From UBA2334 sp049653005 (GTDB lineage: Bacteria; Pseudomonadota; Gammaproteobacteria; Burkholderiales; Burkholderiaceae_C): 64,000 bases of DNA. Both the position numbers and the translations under genes were made by a program. Under the pieces are notes generated by a model that saw only the letters and a list, made by a program, of their open reading frames with translations, did not search any database and was not told the DNA's origin. Shown here in pieces: positions 7,977 through 16,994 of the stretch. The stretch's first letter is position 1. Every line of letters begins with the position of its first letter. The stretch lies in assembly GCA_049653005.1 (NCBI GenBank), contig JBASFL010000028.1:124001-188000 (forward strand), read 5' to 3'.

Positions 7977-8636
7977 ATGTTCAATCCCCGCGCGGCCGAA
8001 ATCATCCTTGGCGTCAAAGATTCACCACCAGTGCCCCACTCACGGTTGACGCCGGATGGCCTGAAACAGCGGTTTGCTTCTCCCCCCGTGTGGCAGCCTG
8101 AGGTTTTGCGCGAGGCGCCGCTGTATGGCCGTCCGGCAGTGGGTGCGTCGGTGTTGATCGCGGTGGTGTCACGGCCAGAGCCCACGGTGTTGCTCACCTT
8201 GCGGAGCACGCACTTGCCGGTGCATGCGGGGCAGGTTGCCTTCCCTGGTGGCAAGTGGGATGCCGACGACCCCCATGCGGTGGGGGCAGCGCTGCGCGAA
8301 GCGCACGAAGAAATCGGCTTGCTTCCCGAGGTTGTGGATGTGCTGGGGTGTTTACCCCCTTATGTCACTGGAACCGGCTTCTGTGTCACGCCCGTGGTGG
8401 GGCTGGTACCAGACGGGGTGGCGCTGACACCGAATCCGGGTGAGGTCGAGCGTGTGTTTGAAGTGCCACTGCATTTTTTGATGAACCCCCAAAACCACAT
8501 GCGCCAGCAAATGGTGCACGAGGGCACGGTGCGCCAGTGGTACGCCATGCCTTATCAGCACGATGGCACGGAGTTCTATATTTGGGGTGCCACAGGGGGC
8601 ATGCTGCGCAATTTTTACCATTTTTTGGCGGCCTGA
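7977..8636 (+). CDS. CoA pyrophosphatase-like NUDIX hydrolase (NudL/YeaB family)
   Basis: 219 aa from the ATG at 7977; the open frame also runs upstream into rplS, but homology begins here. The UPF0035 signature LLTLRSTHLPVHAGQVAFPGG is followed by the NUDIX box core ALREAHEEIGL with the metal-binding REAHEE residues. Family members hydrolyse CoA and related nucleotide diphosphates to 4'-phosphopantetheine and ADP. It starts 23 nt after the rplS terminator, so it needs its own promoter or read-through. Confidence 0.85.
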   Translation: MFNPRAAEIILGVKDSPPVPHSRLTPDGLKQRFASPPVWQPEVLREAPLYGRPAVGASVLIAVVSRPEPTVLLTLRSTHLPVHAGQVAFPGGKWDADDPHAVGAALREAHEEIGLLPEVVDVLGCLPPYVTGTGFCVTPVVGLVPDGVALTPNPGEVERVFEVPLHFLMNPQNHMRQQMVHEGTVRQWYAMPYQHDGTEFYIWGATGGMLRNFYHFLAA

Positions 8637-8696
8637 TACCTACGCTGGCGCACTGCGAAAGCCGATTGCGCTTCGTGTGACCGCTATCATCCACCC

Positions 8697-9677
8697 ATGA
8701 GTTTTTTCGCCGTTTTGCTGGCATTGCTGCTGGACCAAGCAAGGCCCATGACCCACCAGAATGTGGTGCACGGCGCATTGCGCGCTTGGATTCGGTGGGT
8801 CAAACGCAGCTTGGACGCTGGACAGTCCCGCCACGGCGTGCTGGTGTGGATGGTGGGCGTGGCTGTGCCCGCTGCCTTGGCTGCTTTGATTCACATCGCG
8901 CTTTGGGCTTACAGCGTGGTGCTCACGTTTCTGTGGGATGTGGCTATCCTGTATCTCACCTTGGGCTTTCGGCAATTCAGCCACCACTTCACGGAAATTC
9001 GCAATGCCCTGGAGCGTGGTAACGAGTTGGAAGCCCGGCAAGCCTTGGCACAGTGGAAGCGAATTCCCCTGGAACGGCAACCGGAATCAGAGTTGTTGCG
9101 CCATGCCATCGAACACTCGGTGATGGCGGTGCACCAACACGTGTTGGGTGTGCTGGTGTGTTTCTTGGTGTGCTGGATCGCAGGGCTGGGCCCTGCCGGT
9201 GCGGTGCTGTTTCGCTTGGCCGACTATTTGGCGCACAGCTGCAACCCCGAGGTGCCCAGGGCCGACCCCCTGCCCACCAGCGAGAGCGTGTGCCGAGCGG
9301 CCAGCCGTGCCTGGGGCTGGGTGAATTATTGGCCCGCACGCGCCACGGCGGTGGCGTTTGCCGTGGTGGGCAATTTTGAAGAGGCGGTGGCCAGCTGGCG
9401 GCAGGATGCCGTGTTGTTCAACGAGCCGAACCAAGGCGTGGTGTTGGCTGCCACGGCGGGTGCCTTGAATGTGCGACTGGGCCGCCGGGTGGCGTCGGTG
9501 GCCGCTGGCGTGCGTGCTGGCAGCAGCCTGTCAGAGTTGGCGTCGCCCGATGCCAATGCCCTGGGCCGTGAGCCCCAGTTGGCGCACCTGGCCAGCTTGG
9601 TGGGCTTGGTTTGGCGCAGCGTGGTGCTTTGGCTGGTGTTTTTGGCCTTGCTGACACTCGCCAACTTGCTGGGCTGA
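8697..9677 (+). CDS. CobD/CbiB-like (AmpE-related) membrane protein
   Basis: 326 aa. It opens MSFFAVLLALLLDQARP, like CobD/CbiB and AmpE family proteins. Hydrophobic segments lie near 47-65, 68-90, 138-165 and at the C-terminus. No other cobalamin genes are nearby, so a role in the adenosylcobinamide step is doubtful, and such stand-alone copies are common in this family. The true function is unknown. No clear ribosome binding site is seen. It is convergent with rsgA, with a GC hairpin between them. Confidence 0.7.
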   Translation: MSFFAVLLALLLDQARPMTHQNVVHGALRAWIRWVKRSLDAGQSRHGVLVWMVGVAVPAALAALIHIALWAYSVVLTFLWDVAILYLTLGFRQFSHHFTEIRNALERGNELEARQALAQWKRIPLERQPESELLRHAIEHSVMAVHQHVLGVLVCFLVCWIAGLGPAGAVLFRLADYLAHSCNPEVPRADPLPTSESVCRAASRAWGWVNYWPARATAVAFAVVGNFEEAVASWRQDAVLFNEPNQGVVLAATAGALNVRLGRRVASVAAGVRAGSSLSELASPDANALGREPQLAHLASLVGLVWRSVVLWLVFLALLTLANLLG

Positions 9678-9686
9678 ACACCGCTT

Positions 9687-9721
9687 CAGCCCCCACGCCA
9701 TGTGTGGGCCTTTGGGGGCTG
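9687..9721. terminator. GC-rich hairpin between convergent genes
   Basis: CAGCCCCCA / TGGGGGCTG (9-bp stem) lies between the stop of the CobD-like gene and the rsgA stop at 9724. There is no T-run, so termination is possible but not shown by sequence. Confidence 0.45.
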
Positions 9722-9723
9722 GG

Positions 9724-10692
9724 TCACCAGGCCCTGATTTGTGACAATTCGTCGAAAAGCTCTGTATAAATTCTGTAGCGAACTTCGCTTATGGATAAAG
9801 CGCTAGAGGCATTTTTGACATGTATATTGACCCCGCAACCCGGTTCGTGCAGGTGGGTGCAGTTGTAAAACTTGCATTGACCCAGGTGTGTCCGCAAATC
9901 GGGCATCAGCTCGGCCAACCGTGTGGGCGTGATGTGGTGCAAGCCAAACTCTTGAAAACCCGGTGAATCGATCAGGGCCGTGGTTTTTTCGGCGTCTACC
10001 CAATACCAACTGGTGCTGGTGGTCGTGTGTTTGCCGGAGTTGAGTGCCCGTGAAATTTCGGCAGTGGACGCCAAGGCCTGTGGCACCCAGTGGTTGATCA
10101 GTGTGCTTTTGCCCACCCCTGAAGGCCCCAGCACCAGCGTGACCTTGCCGTGCAGCTTGTCAGCCAATGCCTCCACGCCGGCTTCGACCGTGGGGGAGGC
10201 CGGGTTGGGTTTCAAGCACAGGGGCAACACGGTGTAGCCCATGTCTCGATAGGGGCGCAGGCGCTCCCAGGCGCCTTCAAACAGCGCGCCCAAGTCGCTC
10301 TTGTTCAGCACGATCAGGGGCTGGATGCCCTCGGCTTCGGCCGAAATCAGCGCTCGGGCCAGTTGGCGCTCTGAAAACTCGGGTTCGGCTGCCAGCAAAA
10401 TCAGCACCTGATCCAGGTTGGCCGCAAACGATTTGGTGCGAATTTCGTCTTGTCGGTAAAACAGGTTGCGCCGTGGATGCACCGTTTCAATGGTGCCTTC
10501 GTCTTCGCTGGCCAGCCAGTCCACACGGTCGCCCACCACCGATTGGCTTTTCTTGCCCCTGGGGTGGCAAATGCGGCGGTCGCCGTTGGGGCTTTCCACC
10601 ATCACGTGGCGGCCATGGGTGGCCACCACCAGCCCGGGTTGCAGATCGTCGCGTGACGGTAGATGGGTTTGCTTGCGCCGGTGGTTGTTCAA
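9724..10692 (-). CDS. rsgA: Ribosome small subunit-dependent GTPase RsgA (YjeQ)
   Basis: 322 aa. An N-terminal OB fold is followed by a circularly permuted GTPase: NKSD (G4) comes before GPSGVGKSTL (G1), and DSPGFQEFG (G3) follows. The C-terminal zinc finger has CKFYNCTHLHEPGC. RsgA acts late in 30S maturation. Its start overlaps the stop of the upstream M48 peptidase gene by 4 nt, indicating co-translation. Confidence 0.96.
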   Translation of the reverse strand: MNNHRRKQTHLPSRDDLQPGLVVATHGRHVMVESPNGDRRICHPRGKKSQSVVGDRVDWLASEDEGTIETVHPRRNLFYRQDEIRTKSFAANLDQVLILLAAEPEFSERQLARALISAEAEGIQPLIVLNKSDLGALFEGAWERLRPYRDMGYTVLPLCLKPNPASPTVEAGVEALADKLHGKVTLVLGPSGVGKSTLINHWVPQALASTAEISRALNSGKHTTTSTSWYWVDAEKTTALIDSPGFQEFGLHHITPTRLAELMPDLRTHLGQCKFYNCTHLHEPGCGVNIHVKNASSALSISEVRYRIYTELFDELSQIRAW

Positions 10693-11948
10693 GGGGTCAA
10701 TCGTGCCAGCCTGTGGCTGGCCGGTGGGTGTGAGTGGTGAAAGGCAACGTACATCGGGTCTGGCGTCAGCGTGCTGGCGTTGCCTTTGTAAAGCTTGATG
10801 AGCGCGCTGACCAGGTCGGCGGCGGGCGTGTGACGGGCTGCAAACTGATCGGCTTGGTATTCATCGCGGCGCGAGCCTACAGCAAGCAATGGCGTGGTGA
10901 AAAAGCCCAGCAATGGCAGGGTCAGCATGAACAGCACCAACGCCAGCGCGCTGTTCGAACCCACCAGGCTGGGCTCCACCCCCAGCCCCACATAAAACCA
11001 GGTTTGCCCAGACAGCCACCCCAGCAACGCAAAGGCACCCAGCGTGATCAGTGCCATCGCCCACAAGCGCTTGCGCAGGTGCTGGTGGTGAAAGTGGCCC
11101 AATTCGTGGGCCAGCACGGCTTCCAGTTCTGAGGAGCTGAGTTGCGCCAACAAGGTGTCGTAAAAGACCACCCGTTTCGTTTTGCCCAGGCCGGTGAAGT
11201 AGGCGTTGGCGTGCGCGCTGCGGCGGCCGCCGTCCATCACGAAGAATCCGCTGGGCTGAAACCCGCAGCGCACCATCAAAGCGGCCACGCGCTCCCGCAA
11301 AGGGGCGTCTTCCAGGGGTTTGAAGGTGTTGAAGAGGGGCGCAATGAAAGCCGGGAATGCCCACATCATCAGCATGCTGAAGCCCATGTAAGCGCCCCAG
11401 GCCCACAGCCACCAGCCCGGGCCTGCGGCACCCATCAGCCACAGCACCAATGCCGCCAGGGGCAACCCCACGGCCAGTGCCACGGCGGTGCCTTTGACGC
11501 CATCTGCTATCCACTGGCCAAGCGTGGAGCGGTTGAACCCAAACCGTTGCTCCACCCCAAACGTGCGGTACCAGGCCAGGGGCAAATTCAGCAGGGCGCT
11601 CACCGTTCCAAACGCCACGAGCAGTGCCAGCTGCTGGGCAAGCCCTGGGGCCCACCAGGTGAGCAACCATTGGTTCAGTGCGTTCAATCCACCCAACACG
11701 GTCCAGCCCAACAGCAGGGCGGTTTGCAGCGCGGTGTCGGCGGTTTCCAACCGGGCTTTGGCCAGCGTGTAGTCGGCGGCCTTGTGGTGGGTGGGCTCAT
11801 CGACCACACGTTGAAACGCGTGGGGCACTTGGGCGCGGTGTTGCGCCACGTGGCGAATCTGGCGGTGCAGCAGCCAGGTTTTGGTAAGAAAAACGGCCAC
11901 CAGCAGCGAGGCAAAGCCTTGGGTCAACAAATCTGCGGCATCGAACAT
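10689..11948 (-). CDS. M48 family zinc endopeptidase (Ste24-like)
   Basis: 419 aa membrane protease. The zinc motif HELGHFHHQH lies in AVLAHELGHF, and a second Glu ligand region is DEYQADQFAARH. Several hydrophobic segments flank the catalytic domain, as in Ste24/CAAX prenyl protease 1 homologues. In bacteria these are thought to help membrane protein quality control; CAAX processing is not expected. It is the first gene of a two-gene operon with rsgA and divergent from orn, with 66 bp between the starts. Confidence 0.88.
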   Translation of the reverse strand: MFDAADLLTQGFASLLVAVFLTKTWLLHRQIRHVAQHRAQVPHAFQRVVDEPTHHKAADYTLAKARLETADTALQTALLLGWTVLGGLNALNQWLLTWWAPGLAQQLALLVAFGTVSALLNLPLAWYRTFGVEQRFGFNRSTLGQWIADGVKGTAVALAVGLPLAALVLWLMGAAGPGWWLWAWGAYMGFSMLMMWAFPAFIAPLFNTFKPLEDAPLRERVAALMVRCGFQPSGFFVMDGGRRSAHANAYFTGLGKTKRVVFYDTLLAQLSSSELEAVLAHELGHFHHQHLRKRLWAMALITLGAFALLGWLSGQTWFYVGLGVEPSLVGSNSALALVLFMLTLPLLGFFTTPLLAVGSRRDEYQADQFAARHTPAADLVSALIKLYKGNASTLTPDPMYVAFHHSHPPASHRLARLTP

Positions 11949-12014
11949 GGCGCGAGTCTACCGGGGCGCACCAGTGACCAGGGGGTGCCGGGGCTATCGG
12001 TGAAAATCGGGGGC

Positions 12015-12671
12015 ATGACACGTTCTGCCCCTCCGCTTTCGCCGCCCACCGAACCCACGCCTGCCGACGCCACCGCCACACTGGCCAAAAGCGATTTGAA
12101 TCTCGTGTGGCTGGATTGCGAGATGAGCGGCCTGGACCCTGAAAAAGAGTTTTTGCTGGAAATTGCCATTGTGGTCACAGGCCCCCACCTCACGCCCCGC
12201 ATTGAGGGGCCTGTGTTGGTCATTCACCAGCCAGACAGAGTGCTCAACGCCATGGATGCGTGGAACAAAGGCACCCACGGGCGCAGCGGGTTGGTTGACA
12301 AAGTGAAAGCCAGCACGCTCACCGAGGCCGAAGCCGAAAAACAGCTGCTGGCGTTTGTGTCCCGCTACGTGCCCAAAAACCTGGCCCCTGTGTGCGGCAA
12401 CACCGTGCACCAAGACCGCCGGTTTCTGGTGAAGTACATGCCAAAGTTGGATGCATTTTTTCACTACCGCTGCTTGGACGTCAGCACGCTGAAAGAGCTG
12501 TCACGCCGCTGGCGACCCGAGGTGTACAAACAATTCAAGAAAAAGCAGCGCCACACGGCGTTGGCCGACGTGCACGAATCCATTGACGAATTGGTGCATT
12601 ACCGCACCCACTTTTTGAACCTGACCGCGCCGGCCGTTGCGCCGTCACCCACACACGCCACACAACCATGA
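12015..12671 (+). CDS. orn: Oligoribonuclease
   Basis: 218 aa from the ATG at 12015. DEDDh exonuclease residues are visible in WLDCEMSGLD, CGNTVHQDRRFL, YRCLDVST and HTALADVHESIDEL. Orn degrades 2-5 nt RNAs, including pGpG from cyclic di-GMP turnover. The N-terminus (about 28 residues before NLVWLDCEMSGLD) and the Pro-rich C-terminal tail are longer than in E. coli Orn (181 aa). A G-run lies very close to the ATG, so an alternative upstream GTG is possible. The stop overlaps the next ATG (ATGA). Confidence 0.95.
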   Translation: MTRSAPPLSPPTEPTPADATATLAKSDLNLVWLDCEMSGLDPEKEFLLEIAIVVTGPHLTPRIEGPVLVIHQPDRVLNAMDAWNKGTHGRSGLVDKVKASTLTEAEAEKQLLAFVSRYVPKNLAPVCGNTVHQDRRFLVKYMPKLDAFFHYRCLDVSTLKELSRRWRPEVYKQFKKKQRHTALADVHESIDELVHYRTHFLNLTAPAVAPSPTHATQP

Positions 12672-13411
12672 ATTTGCAAGACATTTTGTTTTCCCAAGGG
12701 TTCGGCACCCGCCGTGTGTGCGCCGGGTTGGTGCAGCAGGGCCTTGTGACAGTGAACGGGCAGCTGTGCAAAGACACCTTGGCCGAATTCGACACCGAAG
12801 GTTTGAATTTCACGGTGCAAGGCACGCCGTGGCCGTTTCAAGAACGCGCTTACCTGATGCTGCACAAGCCAGCCGGGTACGAGTGTTCACAAAAGCCGGG
12901 CATGCACCCCAGCATTTACACGCTGTTGCCTGGGCCTTTGCGCATGCGCGGTGGTGGCGCTGCGGCGGGCGTGCAAGCCGTGGGGCGGCTTGACCAGGAC
13001 ACCACCGGGCTGCTGCTGCTGAGCGACGATGGCAAGTTCATCCACCGCATGAGTTCGCCCCGTCACCACGTGCCCAAGGTGTACGAGGTGACCACCAAGC
13101 ACCCGCTGGATGCCGACCAGGTGGCCCGGCTTTTGGCGGGTGTGGTGCTGGACGACAGTCCGGTTCCCGTTCGCGCGGCAGCTGCCACGGAGGCCGGCAG
13201 TCACTTGCTGCACCTCACGTTGACGGAGGGCAAATACCACCAAGTCAAGCGCATGCTGGCGGCGGTGGGCAACCGGGTGGAGGCTTTGCACCGGGCGTCC
13301 ATTGGCAGCATCCGTTTGGATGGCGATGTGTTGCCCAGCGGCCAGTGGCGGTGGCTGACCCAACAGGAGGTTGGTGCGTTGTACGGCCCCCAAAGCGCTG
13401 CGCCGACCTGA
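12668..13411 (+). CDS. rRNA pseudouridine synthase, RsuA family
   Basis: 247 aa. An N-terminal S4-like domain (NLQDILFSQGFGTRRVCAGLV) precedes the catalytic domain, with the family motif GRLDQDTTGLLLLSDDG carrying the catalytic Asp. KYHQVKRMLAAVGNRVEALHR matches the RsuA/RluB/E/F group. It is most like RsuA (16S U516), but RluE-type activity cannot be excluded from sequence alone. It is translationally coupled to orn. Confidence 0.88.
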   Translation: MNLQDILFSQGFGTRRVCAGLVQQGLVTVNGQLCKDTLAEFDTEGLNFTVQGTPWPFQERAYLMLHKPAGYECSQKPGMHPSIYTLLPGPLRMRGGGAAAGVQAVGRLDQDTTGLLLLSDDGKFIHRMSSPRHHVPKVYEVTTKHPLDADQVARLLAGVVLDDSPVPVRAAAATEAGSHLLHLTLTEGKYHQVKRMLAAVGNRVEALHRASIGSIRLDGDVLPSGQWRWLTQQEVGALYGPQSAAPT

Positions 13412-13451
13412 ATCCGTCAAACGGGGCTGGTCTTGGCTTGTCAAAGGTTGG

Positions 13452-14366
13452 ATGTATGCTGAAGCCATGGGTCTGATCCTTGATGCCTTTTGGCGCGCCG
13501 CCGTGTATTGCCTGCACCCCCGGGTGATTGCGCTGTCGTTCCTGCCGCTTTTGCTGTTGGTGGCCTTGTCGTTTGGCTTGGGCTATTTTTTTTGGGAATC
13601 TTCGGTGGCCTGGGTCACCGATTGGCTTCAGACCAATGAGCTGGTGTCCACCGCCCTGGGCTGGCTCGACTCGATGGGGGCAGGGGCCCTGCGCGGGGTC
13701 ATTGGCCCGTTGATTGTGCTGACGCTGGCCACGCCCGCGGTTGTCATGCTTTCGCTGCTGTTGGTGGCGCTGATGATGACCCCCGCCATGGTGTCTTTGG
13801 TGGCCGAGCGTCGTTTTCCCAAGCTTGAGCGCAAACACGGTGCCTCTTGGCTGGGCAGCCTGTTTTGGTCTTTGGCTTCCACGGTGCTGGCTTTGTTGGC
13901 CATGCTGGCGTCGTTGCCGTTGTGGTTGATTCCCCCTCTGGTGATGGTGCTGCCCCCACTGATTTGGGGTTGGCTGACCTACCGTGTGTTTGCCTACGAC
14001 GCCTTGGCCGATCACGCCACCGCACACGAACGCAAGCGGCTGTTTGTGCAGCACCGTCACCAGTTTTTGGTGGTGGGTGTGTTGTCAGGTTATTTGGGGG
14101 CGTTGCCCAGCCTGTTGTGGGCTTCGGGGGCCATGTTCATCGCCATGGCGCCGGTGCTGGTGCCCCTGGCCATCTGGATCTACACCTTGGTGTTTGCGTT
14201 TTCATCGCTGTGGTTTGCCCACTTTGCCTTGGCCGCACTGGCCATGGACCGTGCTCAAGCGGCCGTGCTGCCGCCCCAGCCTGGGGCGACGTCAACCCAG
14301 CCGGTGGTGCTGACCGAGGACGTTGTCCAGTTGCCCCCCGATGTGTCTCCTCCCCGAATTTCTTGA
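13452..14366 (+). CDS. EI24/CysZ-like membrane protein
   Basis: 304 aa from the ATG at 13452 (AGG four bases upstream); an ATG at 13467 is an alternative. Hydrophobic stretches lie around LPLLLLVALSFGLGYFFW, LIVLTLATPAVVMLSLLLVALMM and three later regions, fitting the EI24 domain. CysZ of this superfamily is a sulfate channel, but no cysteine genes are adjacent, so the substrate is unassigned. The C-terminal 35 residues are Pro/Gln-rich and probably cytoplasmic. Confidence 0.75.
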   Translation: MYAEAMGLILDAFWRAAVYCLHPRVIALSFLPLLLLVALSFGLGYFFWESSVAWVTDWLQTNELVSTALGWLDSMGAGALRGVIGPLIVLTLATPAVVMLSLLLVALMMTPAMVSLVAERRFPKLERKHGASWLGSLFWSLASTVLALLAMLASLPLWLIPPLVMVLPPLIWGWLTYRVFAYDALADHATAHERKRLFVQHRHQFLVVGVLSGYLGALPSLLWASGAMFIAMAPVLVPLAIWIYTLVFAFSSLWFAHFALAALAMDRAQAAVLPPQPGATSTQPVVLTEDVVQLPPDVSPPRIS

Positions 14367-14375
14367 GTGTGTGCC

Positions 14376-15203
14376 ATGTCCATTCCAAAGCCTCCCGTTT
14401 TTGGTGCGTTGATCCTCGGTGATGAAATTTTGTCCGGCCGTCGCAGCGACAAACACCTGCCCCAGCTCATTGAAATGTTGCAGACGCGTGGCTTGGGGCT
14501 TTCGTACGCCCATGTGCTGGGCGACGACCCGGTGCGCATCACCCACCAACTGAGCCAATTGTTTGCCACGGCTGACGTGGTGTTTTCGTTTGGCGGTATC
14601 GGTGCCACCCCGGACGACCACACCCGTCAGTGTGCGGCGGCTGCCTTGGGTCAACCGTTGGCGCTGCATCCCGGTGCGCGTGAATTGATCAACCAGCGCA
14701 TGCAAGAGCTGGCAGTGCAACAGGGCAAACCGTTCGACCCCGATCACCCTGACAACCAGCACCGGTTGAACATGGGGGTGTTTCCGGCGTCGGCCACACT
14801 CATTCACAACCCCTACAACAAGATTCCAGGTTTTTCCTGTTCGGGGATTGGGGGCGGGCGCGTGCACTTTGTGCCAGGGTTCCCGGTGATGGCCTGGCCC
14901 ATGGTGGCGGCCGTGCTCGATGGGGAGTACAGCCAGTGGTTTGCCCCGGGGGCTTGGGTGGAGAAATCCGTGGTCGTGTATGGCGCCATGGAGGCCGCAC
15001 TCACGCCGCTTATGGAGCAAATCGAGCGCGATCACCCCGGTATCAAAGTGTTCAGCTTGCCCAGTGTCGATCACCCGGTCCACGGCAAACACATTGAGCT
15101 GGGTGTGAAAGGGGCTGCCGCAGCGGTGGACGCTGCCTACACACACCTGATGACCGATCTCAGCCGCGCCTCATTGGCGCTGGGCCCAGAATTGGTGCGT
15201 TAG
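14376..15203 (+). CDS. CinA-like molybdopterin-binding (MoaB/Mog) domain protein
   Basis: 275 aa from the ATG at 14376 (an upstream GTG at 14367 is possible). It contains the MoCF-biosynthesis fold: GALILGDEILSGRRSDKHLPQL and VFSFGGIGATPDDHTRQ. It corresponds to the COG1058 N-terminal domain of CinA without the C-terminal nicotinamide-nucleotide amidase domain. It may be a pyrophosphatase acting on ADP-ribose or related nucleotides, but this is family-level knowledge only. The two NtrC-type sites of glnA begin 5 nt after its stop. Confidence 0.8.
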   Translation: MSIPKPPVFGALILGDEILSGRRSDKHLPQLIEMLQTRGLGLSYAHVLGDDPVRITHQLSQLFATADVVFSFGGIGATPDDHTRQCAAAALGQPLALHPGARELINQRMQELAVQQGKPFDPDHPDNQHRLNMGVFPASATLIHNPYNKIPGFSCSGIGGGRVHFVPGFPVMAWPMVAAVLDGEYSQWFAPGAWVEKSVVVYGAMEAALTPLMEQIERDHPGIKVFSLPSVDHPVHGKHIELGVKGAAAAVDAAYTHLMTDLSRASLALGPELVR

Positions 15204-15207
15204 TTTT

Positions 15208-15246
15208 TGCACCTTTTTGGTGTATTTTGTGGGCTATTTTGGTGCA
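15208..15246 (+). promoter_or_regulatory. Two NtrC-type enhancer sites upstream of glnA
   Basis: Site 1 at 15208-15224 reads TGCACC-N5-GGTGTA. Site 2 at 15230-15246 reads TGGGCT-N5-GGTGCA. Both resemble the NtrC consensus TGCACY-N5-GGTGCA. Their centres are 22 bp apart, two helical turns, as expected for cooperative NtrC dimers. They lie about 140-170 bp upstream of the predicted sigma-54 start. A further inverted repeat TTGGCA-N8-TGCCAA (15287-15306) lies between them and the promoter; its role is unknown. Confidence 0.75.
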
Positions 15247-15360
15247 TTTTGGTTTCGGGCTGTCCCCAGTGACCCGGAAGCGGGACTTGGCAGTTGCCTT
15301 TGCCAAATGTGCACAATGGCGGGGTGGGCGTTGAAAAGCCACCCCCATAAAACAGTGTAT

Positions 15361-15376
15361 TGGCATGGAAACTGCT
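15361..15376 (+). promoter_or_regulatory. Predicted sigma-54 promoter of glnA
   Basis: TGGCATGGAAACTGCT matches the -24/-12 consensus TGGCACG-N4-TTGCW with the invariant GG-N10-GC spacing. The start would fall near 15387, leaving a leader of about 42 nt. GGAG lies just upstream of the glnA ATG. Confidence 0.8.
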
Positions 15377-15428
15377 AATCACCACCTGACCGATTTTCAA
15401 CCTGTAATCATCCCTTAGGAGATTTTTG

Positions 15429-16844
15429 ATGGCCAAGACCGTCGCAGACGTGATGCAAATGGTGAAGGACAACGAAGTCAAGTTTGTTGACTTCCGCTTC
15501 ACCGATACCCGTGGCAAGCAGCACCACACCACCGTGCCCGTGTCTCACTTCGATGAAGACAAGTTCATTTCTGGCCACGCTTTTGACGGCTCATCCATCG
15601 CCGGTTGGAAAGGCATCGAAGCCTCCGACATGCAATTGATCCCCGATCCCAACACGGCCAACATCGATCCTTTCTTTGAAGAGACGACGTTGATCATGAA
15701 TTGCGACGTGATCGAGCCCGCCGACGGCAAATCTTATGACCGCGACCCACGCTCCATCGCCAAGCGCGCTGAAGCGTACCTGAAGGCTTCCGGCCTGGGC
15801 GACACAGCATTCTTCGGCCCAGAGCCAGAATTCTTCTTGTTCGACAACGTGCGTTGGAGCACCGCGCCCGGCCACACCTTCTACAAAATCGACGAATACG
15901 AAGCACCGTGGAACACCGGTGCCGAGTTGGAAGGTGGCAACCGTGGCCACCGTCCCACCACCAAGGGCGGCTACTTCCCCGTGCCCCCCGTGGACAGCAC
16001 GCAAGACATGCGCGCTGAAATGTCCCTGATTCTGGAAAGCCTGGGCATTCCTGTGGAGGTGTTCCACCACGAAGTGGCGGGCGCAGGCCAAAACGAAATC
16101 GGCACCCGCTTCAGCACCTTGGTTGAGCGCGCCGACTGGACCATTTTGCAAAAGTACGTGGTTCAAAACGTGGCCAATGCCTATGGCAAAACCGCCACGT
16201 TCATGCCCAAGCCCTACGCGGGTGACAACGGCTCTGGCATGCACGTGCACCAGTCCGTGTGGAAAGACGGCGTCAACCTGTTCGCTGGCGACGGCTACGC
16301 AGGTCTGTCTGATTTCGCGCTGTACTACATCGGCGGCATCATCAAGCACGCCCGTGCATTGAACGCCATCACCAACCCCGGTACCAACAGCTACAAGCGT
16401 TTGGTGCCCCACTTTGAAGCACCGGTGAAACTGGCTTATTCCGCCAAGAACCGTTCCGCTTCCATCCGTATTCCTTACGTGGCCAACCCCAAAGGCCGTC
16501 GCGTGGAAGCCCGCTTCCCCGATCCATTGATGAACCCCTACCTGGGTTTTGCAGCGTTGCTGATGGCCGGTTTGGACGGCGTGGAAAACAAAATCCACCC
16601 CGGCGAAGCCGCCACCAAAGACCTGTACCACCTGCCCCCAGAGGAGGACAAATTGGTCCCCACCGTGTGCCACAGCCTCGACCAGGCGCTGGAGCACCTG
16701 GACAAGGACCGCGCGTTCCTGACCAAGGGTGGTGTGTTCACCGATTCCATGATCGACGCCTACATCGACCTGAAAATGGCCGAAGTGAACCGTGGCCGCA
16801 TCGAAGTGGCACCTGTCGAATACGACATGTACTTCAGCCTGTAA
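15429..16844 (+). CDS. glnA: Glutamine synthetase type I (GlnA)
   Basis: 471 aa, the usual GSI-beta length. It has the beta-grasp domain with the DGSSIAGW loop, the catalytic motif FFGPEPEFFLFD, NGSGMHVHQS (ATP/ammonium region), and the adenylylation loop KDLYHLPPEE with the target Tyr400. It makes glutamine from glutamate, ammonia and ATP. The adenylylation site implies control by GlnE. The gene is followed by a terminator and then the DUF4124-like gene, ntrB and ntrC in the same direction. Confidence 0.99.
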   Translation: MAKTVADVMQMVKDNEVKFVDFRFTDTRGKQHHTTVPVSHFDEDKFISGHAFDGSSIAGWKGIEASDMQLIPDPNTANIDPFFEETTLIMNCDVIEPADGKSYDRDPRSIAKRAEAYLKASGLGDTAFFGPEPEFFLFDNVRWSTAPGHTFYKIDEYEAPWNTGAELEGGNRGHRPTTKGGYFPVPPVDSTQDMRAEMSLILESLGIPVEVFHHEVAGAGQNEIGTRFSTLVERADWTILQKYVVQNVANAYGKTATFMPKPYAGDNGSGMHVHQSVWKDGVNLFAGDGYAGLSDFALYYIGGIIKHARALNAITNPGTNSYKRLVPHFEAPVKLAYSAKNRSASIRIPYVANPKGRRVEARFPDPLMNPYLGFAALLMAGLDGVENKIHPGEAATKDLYHLPPEEDKLVPTVCHSLDQALEHLDKDRAFLTKGGVFTDSMIDAYIDLKMAEVNRGRIEVAPVEYDMYFSL

Positions 16845-16870
16845 ATCCCCTGCGGGCGGATTTTGCTCAC

Positions 16871-16901
16871 AAAAAAGGACGGTCCTGGCCGTCCTTTTTT
16901 T
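16871..16901 (+). terminator. Intrinsic terminator after glnA
   Basis: The stem GGACGG / CCGTCC lies between an A6 run and a T7 run, 26 nt after the glnA stop. It should reduce read-through into ntrBC, as in E. coli, where glnA is expressed far above glnLG. Confidence 0.93.
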
Positions 16902-16994
16902 ATGTGTAAACCCGGCCGCAGGCCCGGCAGGCATGGGCACTTTTTGGGCGATACTGCCTCAGACGCCCTGCAGAGCGCGGCTCTGGAGAACCCC

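Noticed and set aside
13585..13593. T8 run in the EI24-like gene as a frameshift site
   Set aside because: No downstream hairpin in the right position, and a shorter product would have no clear meaning.
15287..15303. A second sigma-54 promoter (TTGGCAGTTGCCTTTGC)
   Set aside because: The GG to GC spacing is 11, not 10, and the site 74 bp downstream has perfect spacing.
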